A stretch of DNA of 18,470 nt from Chloroflexota bacterium (GTDB lineage: Bacteria; Chloroflexota; Anaerolineae; Promineifilales; Promineifilaceae). Below the pieces are notes generated by a model. The model was not told where the DNA came from, made no database searches, and saw only the letters and a list, made by a program, of their open reading frames with translations. Positions 8,336 to 14,730 of this stretch are shown piece after piece. The DNA lies in assembly GCA_024278255.1 (NCBI GenBank), contig JAJRTP010000175.1:1-18470 (forward strand), in the 5' to 3' direction. The translations under genes and the position numbers were made by a program. Within the stretch, counting starts at the first letter, position 1. Every line of letters starts with the position of its first letter.

Positions 8336-8422
8336 CTATTGTTCCATATACCGATCTATTATAGCGAACAATTCTTCCATATCGCTCATTTGCAGATCAC
8401 CCATGTGGGCAATACGGAACTA
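8336..8422 (-). pseudogene. Detached conserved C-terminus of the aminotransferase, after in-frame TAG
   Basis: Reading on in the same frame past the TAG at 8420-8422 gives 27 codons: FRIAHMGDLQMSDMEELF and then AIIDRYMEQ, ending at a second TAG (8336-8338). FRIAHMGD followed by an acidic helix is the standard end of class V aminotransferases, where a Lys or Thr codon often precedes the Phe. A single change such as AAG to TAG would explain the stop. The reading frame is otherwise intact, and the normal end would lie 27 bases from the next gene's start. Confidence 0.75.
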
Positions 8423-9457
8423 CACATTCTTCAATTTAGCTCCATACCCATTAGAAATAATCATACCTCGTTCATGCAAAAAAGCATTAAGCGCCGGAAT
8501 ATCAATCTCCAGATTATTGTGAATGCTGGTAACGGTGGGGGAGGCGTAAGCAACCGGGTCGGCAAACAATTTGAATCCTTTAGCCAGCGCCCATTCATGC
8601 GTGCGATCCCGCATAGCCAGATGCCGGGCAAAGCGGTTGTCCAGTCCTTCAGCCAGCATATCATCCAGTTGTAAATCCAGCGCATAGAGCAGAGAAATCG
8701 GTGTGGTGGCTGGTGTTTGGTTCTTGGCCAGGTATTTATCCAGAAGCAGAAAATCAAAATAGTAGCCTCTGTTGGGGACGGTGCCCGCTTTATTCATAGC
8801 CCGTTCCGAGACGGCGCAAAAGGCCAAGCCGGGCGGCAGGGCAAATGCTTTTTGGCTGGATGTGAGCAGCACGTCAATGTCCCAGGCGTCAAATTCCACC
8901 TTGATGCCGGCGATGCTGCTGACCGCGTCCACAATGACAATGATCTTGTCTCCATTGGGTAGTTGGCGCACCGCTTCTACGATTTCCCGCACGGGGCTGG
9001 TGACGCCGGTGCTGGTCTCATTGTGCGCGAAAGTGATGGCGTCAAAGCCGCCGGCGGCCAGCCGTTCGGCGACCTGTGCCGGCAGGATGGGTTGGCCCCA
9101 TTCCACTTCCAGGACTTCATTGACTTTACCGTTGGCTTCCGTAATTTCCCGCATTCGCTGGCTGAATGCGCCGTTGACGCAGTTCAGCACTTTACGGTTA
9201 ACGGTGTTACGGATGGATGCTTCCATAAAGCCGGTACCGGTAGAGGCGGCAATGAGGACGCGCCGGTTGGTGTAAAAAACCTGTTGCAGCTTGGGTTGAA
9301 TGCGGCCAATTAATGCCGCGCATTCCGGCATCCGGTGGCCAATCATCCAGTGGCCCTGGGCGTCCAGAATTTCCGGCCTAACTTCCGTTGGCCCCGGTAT
9401 GTACAGCTTAATATGTGGCGTCGAACGCCTGATTGAATTTTGTTTTGAGTCGTTCAT
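8420..9457 (-). CDS. Class V aminotransferase, likely phosphoserine or serine-type, cut by an amber codon
   Basis: This is a PLP-dependent fold-type I aminotransferase of class V. Visible marks are IPGPTEVRPEIL near the N-terminus, TGTGFMEA (73-80), HNETSTGV (145-152), the PLP-contacting Asp177 in VDAVSS, and the Schiff-base Lys203 in SSQKAFALPPG. Family members include alanine:glyoxylate and serine:pyruvate aminotransferases, and some class V enzymes serve as phosphoserine aminotransferase. The SerB-like gene directly upstream, overlapping by 50 bases, and serA nearby make the phosphoserine role the best inference. The ATG at 9457 is the only sensible start before the conserved region; AAGGAG lies about 15 bases upstream, which is long. 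After residue 345 an in-frame TAG (8420-8422) precedes 27 more in-frame codons, FRIAHMGDLQMSDMEELF onward to a TAG at 8336. These are the expected C-terminus, so the complete gene would be 8336-9457. Confidence 0.92.
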   Translation of the reverse strand: MNDSKQNSIRRSTPHIKLYIPGPTEVRPEILDAQGHWMIGHRMPECAALIGRIQPKLQQVFYTNRRVLIAASTGTGFMEASIRNTVNRKVLNCVNGAFSQRMREITEANGKVNEVLEVEWGQPILPAQVAERLAAGGFDAITFAHNETSTGVTSPVREIVEAVRQLPNGDKIIVIVDAVSSIAGIKVEFDAWDIDVLLTSSQKAFALPPGLAFCAVSERAMNKAGTVPNRGYYFDFLLLDKYLAKNQTPATTPISLLYALDLQLDDMLAEGLDNRFARHLAMRDRTHEWALAKGFKLFADPVAYASPTVTSIHNNLEIDIPALNAFLHERGMIISNGYGAKLKNV

Positions 9458-10241
9458 TTTGAAATGTAATTGCTCCTTGGGCAATGGTTGAAAATGCTTT
9501 TTGAAAAACGGTTTCATGTTCTGTGCCGCTGACGCGGCGTCTGGCGGCCGGCCCGGCGGCCAGACCCAAAATGGGGGCGATGCTGCGGGAATGGATGAAG
9601 GCGGGCGCTTTGTCCAGGACACCCTGCCGGGTAACCACACCGCCAAACCCCACAAACAGATCGACGGCTTGTCCGGCCAGAAGATCGCTGCTGCCATCAC
9701 CGACGAGAAGGGAACGGCCGTGCTGCTGCCCCAATAATTCCCTGACAATTTGTGCCTTGCCATCACTGATGGTGAGTGCCCCCGCCTCATAATCCCGATA
9801 CTGGCCTGGTTCCGCGGCGGCATTGTATTCCCACCAACGGCCGGCCAGATGGTCATAATCTACGTGAACGGCCCGGATATGCTCACAGGGCACACCCAGG
9901 TAGAGGCCAAACTCTTCTACCGGTTCGGCCAGCCCGCCGCTGATGATGTAAACCTGGTGACCCAGATATTGCAGGGCGGCGATGGTTTCTTTGGCATCCT
10001 CTACGATGTTGCGTTTGTATACCCGGCGGATTTCCTGGATTTGGGCCTGGGTGGGCCGGATGGCGCGCAGTCGTTTGGCGTAGATTTCGGCCAAATCGAG
10101 CTTGCCATCCATGGCGGCGTTGGTTAATACTTCCACGCGCCATTTTTTCCCGGCGGTTTCGGCCAGAATGTCAATCCCTTCCACCGTGGTCAGGGTTGAA
10201 TCGCAGTCAAAGAAGATGTGTTGATAGGGAGGCCAGCGCAT
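9408..10241 (-). CDS. serB: HAD-superfamily phosphatase, SerB-like
   Basis: The product is a cytosolic phosphatase of the HAD superfamily, probably phosphoserine phosphatase, the last step of serine synthesis. From the ATG at 10241 it has 277 residues. Motif I is FFDCDSTLT with Asp12 and Asp14, motif II is IISGG, and motifs III and IV are the Lys of DGKAQIV and GDGSSDLLA. The helical cap with VEGIDILAE right after motif I is typical of SerB-type enzymes. A GTG at 10292 would add 17 residues and sits about seven bases from a TATTAT -10, so a longer leaderless product is possible. The gene end overlaps the aminotransferase start by 50 bases. It is divergent from the Rpn relic. The serB symbol is by homology and context; other small phospho-substrates are not excluded. 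Confidence 0.85.
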   Translation of the reverse strand: MRWPPYQHIFFDCDSTLTTVEGIDILAETAGKKWRVEVLTNAAMDGKLDLAEIYAKRLRAIRPTQAQIQEIRRVYKRNIVEDAKETIAALQYLGHQVYIISGGLAEPVEEFGLYLGVPCEHIRAVHVDYDHLAGRWWEYNAAAEPGQYRDYEAGALTISDGKAQIVRELLGQQHGRSLLVGDGSSDLLAGQAVDLFVGFGGVVTRQGVLDKAPAFIHSRSIAPILGLAAGPAARRRVSGTEHETVFQKAFSTIAQGAITFQNERLKTKFNQAFDATY

Positions 10242-10297
10242 AATGCCTGTATTGTAGACGTTTGCCTGGAGGCTGGCAATAAGGTTTCGCACTGTGT

Positions 10298-10303
10298 TAT
10301 AAT
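10298..10303 (+). promoter_or_regulatory. Extended -10 (TGT-TATAAT) ahead of the Rpn gene
   Basis: A perfect TATAAT preceded by TGT forms an extended -10. It ends six bases before the ATG at 10310, so transcription would start at about the A of the ATG, giving a leaderless message. No -35 is evident. On the other strand, overlapping TATTAT (10299-10304) lies at the same distance from a GTG at 10292 of the SerB-like gene. Confidence 0.5.
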
Positions 10304-10309
10304 AAATTT

Positions 10310-11220
10310 ATGGAGATGCCGCGCCTGGATTTTGACACGCCCTGGAAGGCCGTCATTGAGCGATATTTGCCGGAATTTATGGCTTTTTTCTTCCCCGGCG
10401 GGTGGATAAGTTGGCACGTGTCTACCGGCGCGGCGATGGGGCTGAGATATGGGTATTGATCCACATTGAAGTGCAGGGCCAGCCGGACGATGATTTTGAA
10501 GAACGGGTGTACATTTACAATTATCGTATTTTTGACCGGTATAAGCGGCGTGTAGCCAGTTTGATTGTGTTGACAGATACAAACCCCGATTGGCGGCCTG
10601 TGTCTTATGAATACAGGTTGTTTGGCTGCCGCACATTGCTGGAGTTTTTGACGGCCAAATTGCTGGATTGCGGGGCTGATTGGGATAACCTGCTGGAAAG
10701 CGACAACCCATTTGCTATTGTGACAATGGCGCATTTACAAACACAGGCCACGCGGCATAATGCAGAAGAACGATATGCCGCTAAATTGCGTTTGGCAAAA
10801 TTGTTATATCAAAAGGGATATGATCGTCGGGAAATCATCAATTTATTCAGGTTTATTGCCTGGGTGATGGCCTTGCCCCCGGAGTTGGAGGATCAGTTTA
10901 TGAATGACGTAATAGCTTATGAGAAAAAGGAAAATTTGCCTTATATGGCGCCTTTTGAGTTACGGGCGTTTGAACGCGGCAGAGAGGAAGGTGTGGAGGA
11001 AGGCATAGAAAAAGGCATAGAAAAGGGTATAGAAAAAGGTTTGGAAGAAGGTTTGCGGCAAGCGTTGCTCTCTACCTTAACAGTGCGGTTTGGGGCTTTG
11101 GCTGAGGATTTGCCGGCGCGTGTGGCGGCGGTGACAGAGCCGGCCGAATTGCGGGAACTTCACCGGCAGGCATTGCTGGCTGATTCTCTGGAAGAGTTTA
11201 TGGTGCTTTTAGGCGAATGA
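10310..11220 (+). pseudogene. Rpn-family PD-(D/E)XK nuclease/transposase-like gene with deleted catalytic section
   Basis: The start at 10310 reads MEMPRLDFDTPWKAVIERY then LPEFMAFFFP, the normal beginning of Rpn-family (recombination-promoting nuclease, putative transposase) proteins. It then runs out of frame. From about 10393 another frame reads RRVDKLARVYRR, then WVLIHIEVQGQ, ERVYIYNYRIFDRY and the rest of the family to a stop at 11220 (272 codons from a GTG at 10402). Between FFFP and RRVDKL the family normally has roughly 30 residues, including the acidic catalytic position (DIDW/LDKE region). That block is missing here and the join is frameshifted. The remaining EVQGQ motif is intact. 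The C-terminal section carries a 4-residue repeat and FGALAEDLPARV as in the family. It is probably a dead relic. It overlaps the IMPase gene end by 23 bases. Confidence 0.8.
10984..11055 (+). repeat. Six 12-base units encoding an E-(E/K)-G-(V/I/L) repeat
   Basis: Six consecutive 12-base units translate to EEGV, EEGI, EKGI, EKGI, EKGL and EEGL. The middle three units (GAAAAAGGCATA type) are nearly identical at the DNA level. Such charged tetrapeptide repeats are usual near the C-terminus of Rpn-family proteins and can change copy number by slippage. Confidence 0.85.
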
Positions 11221-12025
11221 GATCGAGGAGAGATTGGTGGATACGGCCGTTGCTCATCAAACAATTACTCCCGGCCACTCCCCAATCAAGCGTCCCCCCG
11301 TCAACATTGGTGATCGTCCCCCCCGCTTCCAGAAGCAAAATAATCACTGCGGCCAAATCCCACGGCTTCAGATTCAAATTATAATACGCATCCAGGCGGC
11401 CGGCCGCCACCCAGGCCATGGCCAGCGTCGCCGAACCGATAGCCCGCATAGTAAAAGTCTCCCGGCCAAAATAGTCCAGTATGCCCAGGGTTGTATGTCG
11501 CTTATTTTGTGAAGAACTCCAGTCCAGACTGATGATTGCTTCACTCAGTTCTGTTACAGGGCTAACCTGCATTGGCAGGTTACGTTTCCCCACCTTAAGG
11601 GTCGCTCCCAGTCCTTGCCCGCCGCTAAATAACTCGTCCCGCGTGGGGTCGTAAATGGCTCCGGCCACAGGTTCATACCCGGTTTCTGTGGGGCGGGTGG
11701 CGGCAATGGAGACGGCAAAATTGGGCTGTTGGCGGCTGTAATTGGTCGTGCCGTCAATCGGGTCTACAATCCAGATAATGCTGCCTTCAGTGGGCAGATC
11801 GCTGTCATCTTCCTCCGTGAGAAAGCCATGATCCGGAAAAGTTGCCCGTATCCTGTCGGTGATGAGTTTTTGCACGGCAAAATCGGCGTCTGTCACCAGA
11901 TCGCGAAACCCTTTGCTGTTAATTTCTCTGGGTTGGTACCATTTTTCACAGGCCAAGTGTCCGGCAGATACGGCCGTAGCCTGCGCCACTTGTAACAATT
12001 CAGAAATTGATGGTGGTGAAGGCAT
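11198..12025 (-). CDS. Inositol monophosphatase-family phosphatase
   Basis: The 275 residues carry the metal-dependent phosphatase signature of the IMPase family. They include DLVTDADFAVQK, Glu71-Glu72 in FLTEEDD, WIVDPIDGTTNYS with Asp88 and Asp91, and the second signature KPWDLAAVIILLLEAGG. The enzyme should hydrolyse a phosphate monoester such as inositol 1-phosphate in the cytosol with Mg2+; histidinol phosphate and nucleotide phosphates are alternatives within the fold. It starts three bases after the phnE stop, so it is probably the last gene of the phnD-phnC-phnE operon and may act on imported phosphorylated compounds. No strong ribosome site is seen, fitting coupling to phnE. The gene end overlaps the convergent Rpn relic by 23 bases. 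Confidence 0.93.
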   Translation of the reverse strand: MPSPPSISELLQVAQATAVSAGHLACEKWYQPREINSKGFRDLVTDADFAVQKLITDRIRATFPDHGFLTEEDDSDLPTEGSIIWIVDPIDGTTNYSRQQPNFAVSIAATRPTETGYEPVAGAIYDPTRDELFSGGQGLGATLKVGKRNLPMQVSPVTELSEAIISLDWSSSQNKRHTTLGILDYFGRETFTMRAIGSATLAMAWVAAGRLDAYYNLNLKPWDLAAVIILLLEAGGTITNVDGGTLDWGVAGSNCLMSNGRIHQSLLDLIRLKAP

Positions 12026-12028
12026 GTG

Positions 12029-13900
12029 CTAAATAATCCGCTTACGAATCTTACTGCTCAAATAATCCAGCGAAATCACCACTACCGCAATAGAAATCAT
12101 CATCACACTGGCCTGCCGGTATTTCAGCAAATTAATATTTTGCACCAAAACAAAACCGATACCACCACCGCCGGCAAAGCCAATGACCGTCGAGAAACGC
12201 ACATTGATGTCCCAGCGGTACAATGTAAACGCAATAAACGGCGGCACTACCTGGGGTACAACTGCGTACACCACTGTCTGAACCCGGCTGGCCCCTGTAG
12301 CCGTAATCGCTTCAATCGGGCCTTCCGAAATGCTTTCTACCTGTTCTGAATATAATTTACCTAAAGCGGCAATCGTATGGATAGTTAAAGCCAGCACCCC
12401 GGCAAAGGGACCGATACCTACCCACACGGCAAACACAATCACGTAAATCAGCGGTTCAATGGAGCGGATAATGTTCAGCAGTGAGCGTAGAGCAGTATAA
12501 ATCACCATCCCAATGGGATATTGTCGTTTGGGATTAGCTGCCAGGCCTACCACGAGTAGAATAACGGCGGCAACAAGGGACGGATAGGTCGTCCATCTTT
12601 CAGGATTATCAAACTGGTAAAGCCAGTTCAGCGCGGCCCCGATGCCATAAACGAAAATCGCCCCGCCAATGGCGGATACAATACCGGTGATGATGCGCCC
12701 GGTGGTGACATTAGTGCGCAGAATAGCTTCCTGGCCATAGGTGCTGCCCAGAGACGCGCCTATTAACCCCAGGAGGAGGCCCATAACTATCGGAGAAAGG
12801 ACGGTTATCCCTTCCGACAAGAAAGAAATGAAACGAGCCAGGAAAGCGGCCCAACCGAGAGAACCTTCCAATGATTTGCCCAGAACAATGCCCATATAGG
12901 CCAGCATGGCAATGATAAAGAAGGCGAGAATGATGATAAACATGACCCGGAGCCACTCAATAGAGGTGGCCAGCCGGGAGCGTTCTTCGCCGGAAAGTTT
13001 GGCCGGGGCAAATTTCAGGACCGCGCCAATAATGATGAGGAGAACAACGGCAATGCCTAATCCGGTTAAAGTGTTGTTGGTTAAGGTGCTGGCCAGATCC
13101 AAAAGCCATTTGGTGATGTTATCTCCCAACACAAAGCCAATGAGCAGTCCGATTACGCCTGACAAAATAGCCGCCAGAGGCAGCCCTATATTCTCCATCA
13201 AATTCCGGGCAGCCAGGAAGCCGACAGGGATAGCCAGGAGGGTGCCCACAGTGGTAGCCATCAGAGCCAGCAGCACCGTCTCGATGATTTTTTCGACGGT
13301 AATCTTGACCGCTTCGCTAAAGCCGATAATACCGGTACCTAAAAAGCCGCCGCTTTTCCATTTTTCTTCAATTTCCAGGCGCTGTGGTTCCTCTGACGGC
13401 CGTATATCCGGCATAGTAAAATCTTCGTTCAGGTTACCTTCCCCGTCCGTGCGGAAGGAAGTCAAGGCTCGTGTAGCGCTCGTATCTCCCGGCGGGTACC
13501 AGCGGATAATGCCGCTTGTATTGGGCTGAAACCCGCTGCCCGTAATCACAATCGTGTCTTGTGTGGTATCAGCGCAGTTGGGTGAGATAGTGACAGTACG
13601 GCCGTCTGACAAAGCAAATTGCGATCCGGTCACTTCCCCTTCACAGGGAATCCGGATCATCACATTCATAGCTCGCTTCTCTTCATTAAATACAAAAAAG
13701 TCCGGGCGGGCCAGTGCCCGAATGACCCGTGTGGTTACTTCTTGTCGTTTGGGGTCTTGCGGTTCAGTAAAATTGATTTGCGTAACGTCAATCGCATAGG
13801 CATACAAAATGAAAGCGCCTATGAATGCGGCAAAAATAAGTAGGGCGCGTAGTAACGGCCGTGACTTCTTATCGTTGTTGTTCTCTTTATTCGTCGCCAT
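12029..13900 (-). CDS. phnE: Expanded phosphonate-type ABC permease
   Basis: The last ~155 residues (466-620) are a clear PhnE-type permease half: NIIRSIEPLIYVIVFAVWVG, the coupling EAITATGASRVQTVVYAVVPQ and a final membrane helix. The first permease helices are at about 195-235 (ETVLLALMATTVGTLLAIPVG, FLAARNL). Ordinary PhnE proteins are about 260-290 residues; this one has 623. Two parts account for the excess: an N-terminal TM (17-36) with a ~150-residue extracytoplasmic domain (ITGSGFQPNTSGIIRWYPPG looks Ig-like), and a ~220-residue insert at about 240-465 with several extra membrane helices. The permease should move a phosphonate, phosphite or phosphate ester with PhnC and PhnD. Its ATG lies six bases after the phnC stop. 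Confidence 0.92.
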   Translation of the reverse strand: MATNKENNNDKKSRPLLRALLIFAAFIGAFILYAYAIDVTQINFTEPQDPKRQEVTTRVIRALARPDFFVFNEEKRAMNVMIRIPCEGEVTGSQFALSDGRTVTISPNCADTTQDTIVITGSGFQPNTSGIIRWYPPGDTSATRALTSFRTDGEGNLNEDFTMPDIRPSEEPQRLEIEEKWKSGGFLGTGIIGFSEAVKITVEKIIETVLLALMATTVGTLLAIPVGFLAARNLMENIGLPLAAILSGVIGLLIGFVLGDNITKWLLDLASTLTNNTLTGLGIAVVLLIIIGAVLKFAPAKLSGEERSRLATSIEWLRVMFIIILAFFIIAMLAYMGIVLGKSLEGSLGWAAFLARFISFLSEGITVLSPIVMGLLLGLIGASLGSTYGQEAILRTNVTTGRIITGIVSAIGGAIFVYGIGAALNWLYQFDNPERWTTYPSLVAAVILLVVGLAANPKRQYPIGMVIYTALRSLLNIIRSIEPLIYVIVFAVWVGIGPFAGVLALTIHTIAALGKLYSEQVESISEGPIEAITATGASRVQTVVYAVVPQVVPPFIAFTLYRWDINVRFSTVIGFAGGGGIGFVLVQNINLLKYRQASVMMISIAVVVISLDYLSSKIRKRII

Positions 13901-13906
13901 TATCTT

Positions 13907-14659
13907 TTACCCGATGCGTACCGCGTCCTTTCCGTAAATTTCCTTAAAACGAGCGTCGTCAATATCCGATGGCAGTCCTTCAAAAACCAACTCCCCTTCA
14001 TTCAGGGCAATGACCCAATCCCCATACTGCTGTACCAGATCCAAAAAGTGCAAACTGCACATCACCGTAATGCCGTCTTCCCGGTTGATTTGCTGCAAGT
14101 GGCCCATAATGCTGTGCGCCAGAACCGGGTCCAGGCTGGCTACCGGTTCATCCGCCAGAATCAGTTCCGGGTCTTGCATCAAAGCCCGGGCAATACCTAC
14201 CCGCTGCTGCTGCCCACCGCTCAGCTCATCAGCCCGATTGTCTGCTTTGTCGCGGATACCGACTCGATCCAGACTGGCATACGCCTTTTCCATATCATCA
14301 TGGGGGAAACGACCTAATACACTGGCTAACGTGCCTACGTAACCCAAACGGCCGCTCAACACATTCCGCATCACCGAAGAACGGTCCACTAGATTAAAAT
14401 GTTGGAAAATCATACCGATCTTCCGCCGCACCCGGCGCAGCTCCTCACCCTCAACGTGGGAAATCTCAATATCATTCCACCAGATTTCCCCTTCTGTGGG
14501 TTCGATTAACCGGTTGATGCAGCGCAGCAAGGTACTCTTCCCCGAGCCGCTCAAACCGACGACAGCCAAAAATTGACCATCCGGCACTTCAAAACTGACG
14601 TTACGCAAGGCCACCGTGCCGTCTTCATATACTTTTGTTAGATTTTTTACTCGTAGCAT
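13907..14659 (-). CDS. phnC: Phosphonate-type ABC transporter ATP-binding protein
   Basis: From the ATG at 14659 this is 250 residues, the family length. It has Walker A GLSGSGKS (35-42), the Q-loop in MIFQHFNLV, signature LSGGQQQR (146-153), Walker B LILADEP (166-172) and a switch histidine in CSLHFLD (His204). NLVDRSSVMRNVLSGRLGY is characteristic of PhnC proteins. It powers import by the PhnD/PhnE system at the inner face of the membrane. An upstream in-frame start at 14722 is rejected because it would read through the attenuator hairpin and lacks homology. No good ribosome site precedes 14659. Confidence 0.95.
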   Translation of the reverse strand: MLRVKNLTKVYEDGTVALRNVSFEVPDGQFLAVVGLSGSGKSTLLRCINRLIEPTEGEIWWNDIEISHVEGEELRRVRRKIGMIFQHFNLVDRSSVMRNVLSGRLGYVGTLASVLGRFPHDDMEKAYASLDRVGIRDKADNRADELSGGQQQRVGIARALMQDPELILADEPVASLDPVLAHSIMGHLQQINREDGITVMCSLHFLDLVQQYGDWVIALNEGELVFEGLPSDIDDARFKEIYGKDAVRIG

Positions 14660-14679
14660 GGGAGATGGGGGTAAAAAGA

Positions 14680-14715
14680 GAAACCGGGCAAACAGATTGA
14701 CTGCTGCCCGGTTTC
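14680..14715 (-). terminator. Hairpin with T-run between phnD and phnC
   Basis: Arms GAAACCGGGCA and TGCCCGGTTTC (14680-14690, 14705-14715) pair perfectly over 11 bases with a 14-base loop. On the transcribed minus strand TCTTTTTACC follows, as in intrinsic terminators. It lies after the phnD stop and just before the phnC start, so it is best read as a partial terminator that lets more of the binding protein than of PhnC/PhnE be made. Confidence 0.75.
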
Positions 14716-14730
14716 TTATCAATTAAAACA

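Larger units (their letters stand above)
198..13862. repeat. Highly iterated palindrome ACGGCCGT, 21 copies
   Basis: Exact copies begin at 198, 1205, 1422, 1679, 2474, 3212, 3734, 4252, 4308, 5781, 6227, 7727, 7808, 8016, 8133, 9714, 11243, 11970, 13396, 13598 and 13855. Flanking bases are often AT on the left and A or AT on the right (ATACGGCCGTAT at 1203 and 4306). An 8-base word is expected less than once in a window this size. All copies lie in genes; reading phases are Thr-Ala-Val (7), Asx/His-Gly-Arg (8) and Arg-Pro (6). Copies were counted by eye. Confidence 0.85.

Noticed and set aside
8420..8422. Pyrrolysine or selenocysteine insertion at the in-frame stop
   Set aside because: UAG excludes standard selenocysteine, and no pyrrolysine machinery is visible in the window; a plain mutation or base-call error is simpler, so recoding is kept only as a possibility.
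7884..8522. 212-codon plus-strand frame opposite the unknown protein gene
   Set aside because: It is antisense to a gene with a good ribosome site and an 8-base coupled overlap; its Val/Gly/Ala-rich part mirrors the Pro/Thr/Ala stretch.
9458..9856. N-terminal extension of the aminotransferase to an upstream start at 9856
   Set aside because: The extension is an out-of-frame shadow of the SerB-like gene (Trp/Pro-rich, no homology); family proteins begin shortly before IPGPTEV.
10402..11220. Intact Rpn-family gene starting at the GTG at 10402
   Set aside because: The family's N-terminal sequence is present just upstream in another frame, so this start is a remnant downstream of a deletion rather than a natural one.
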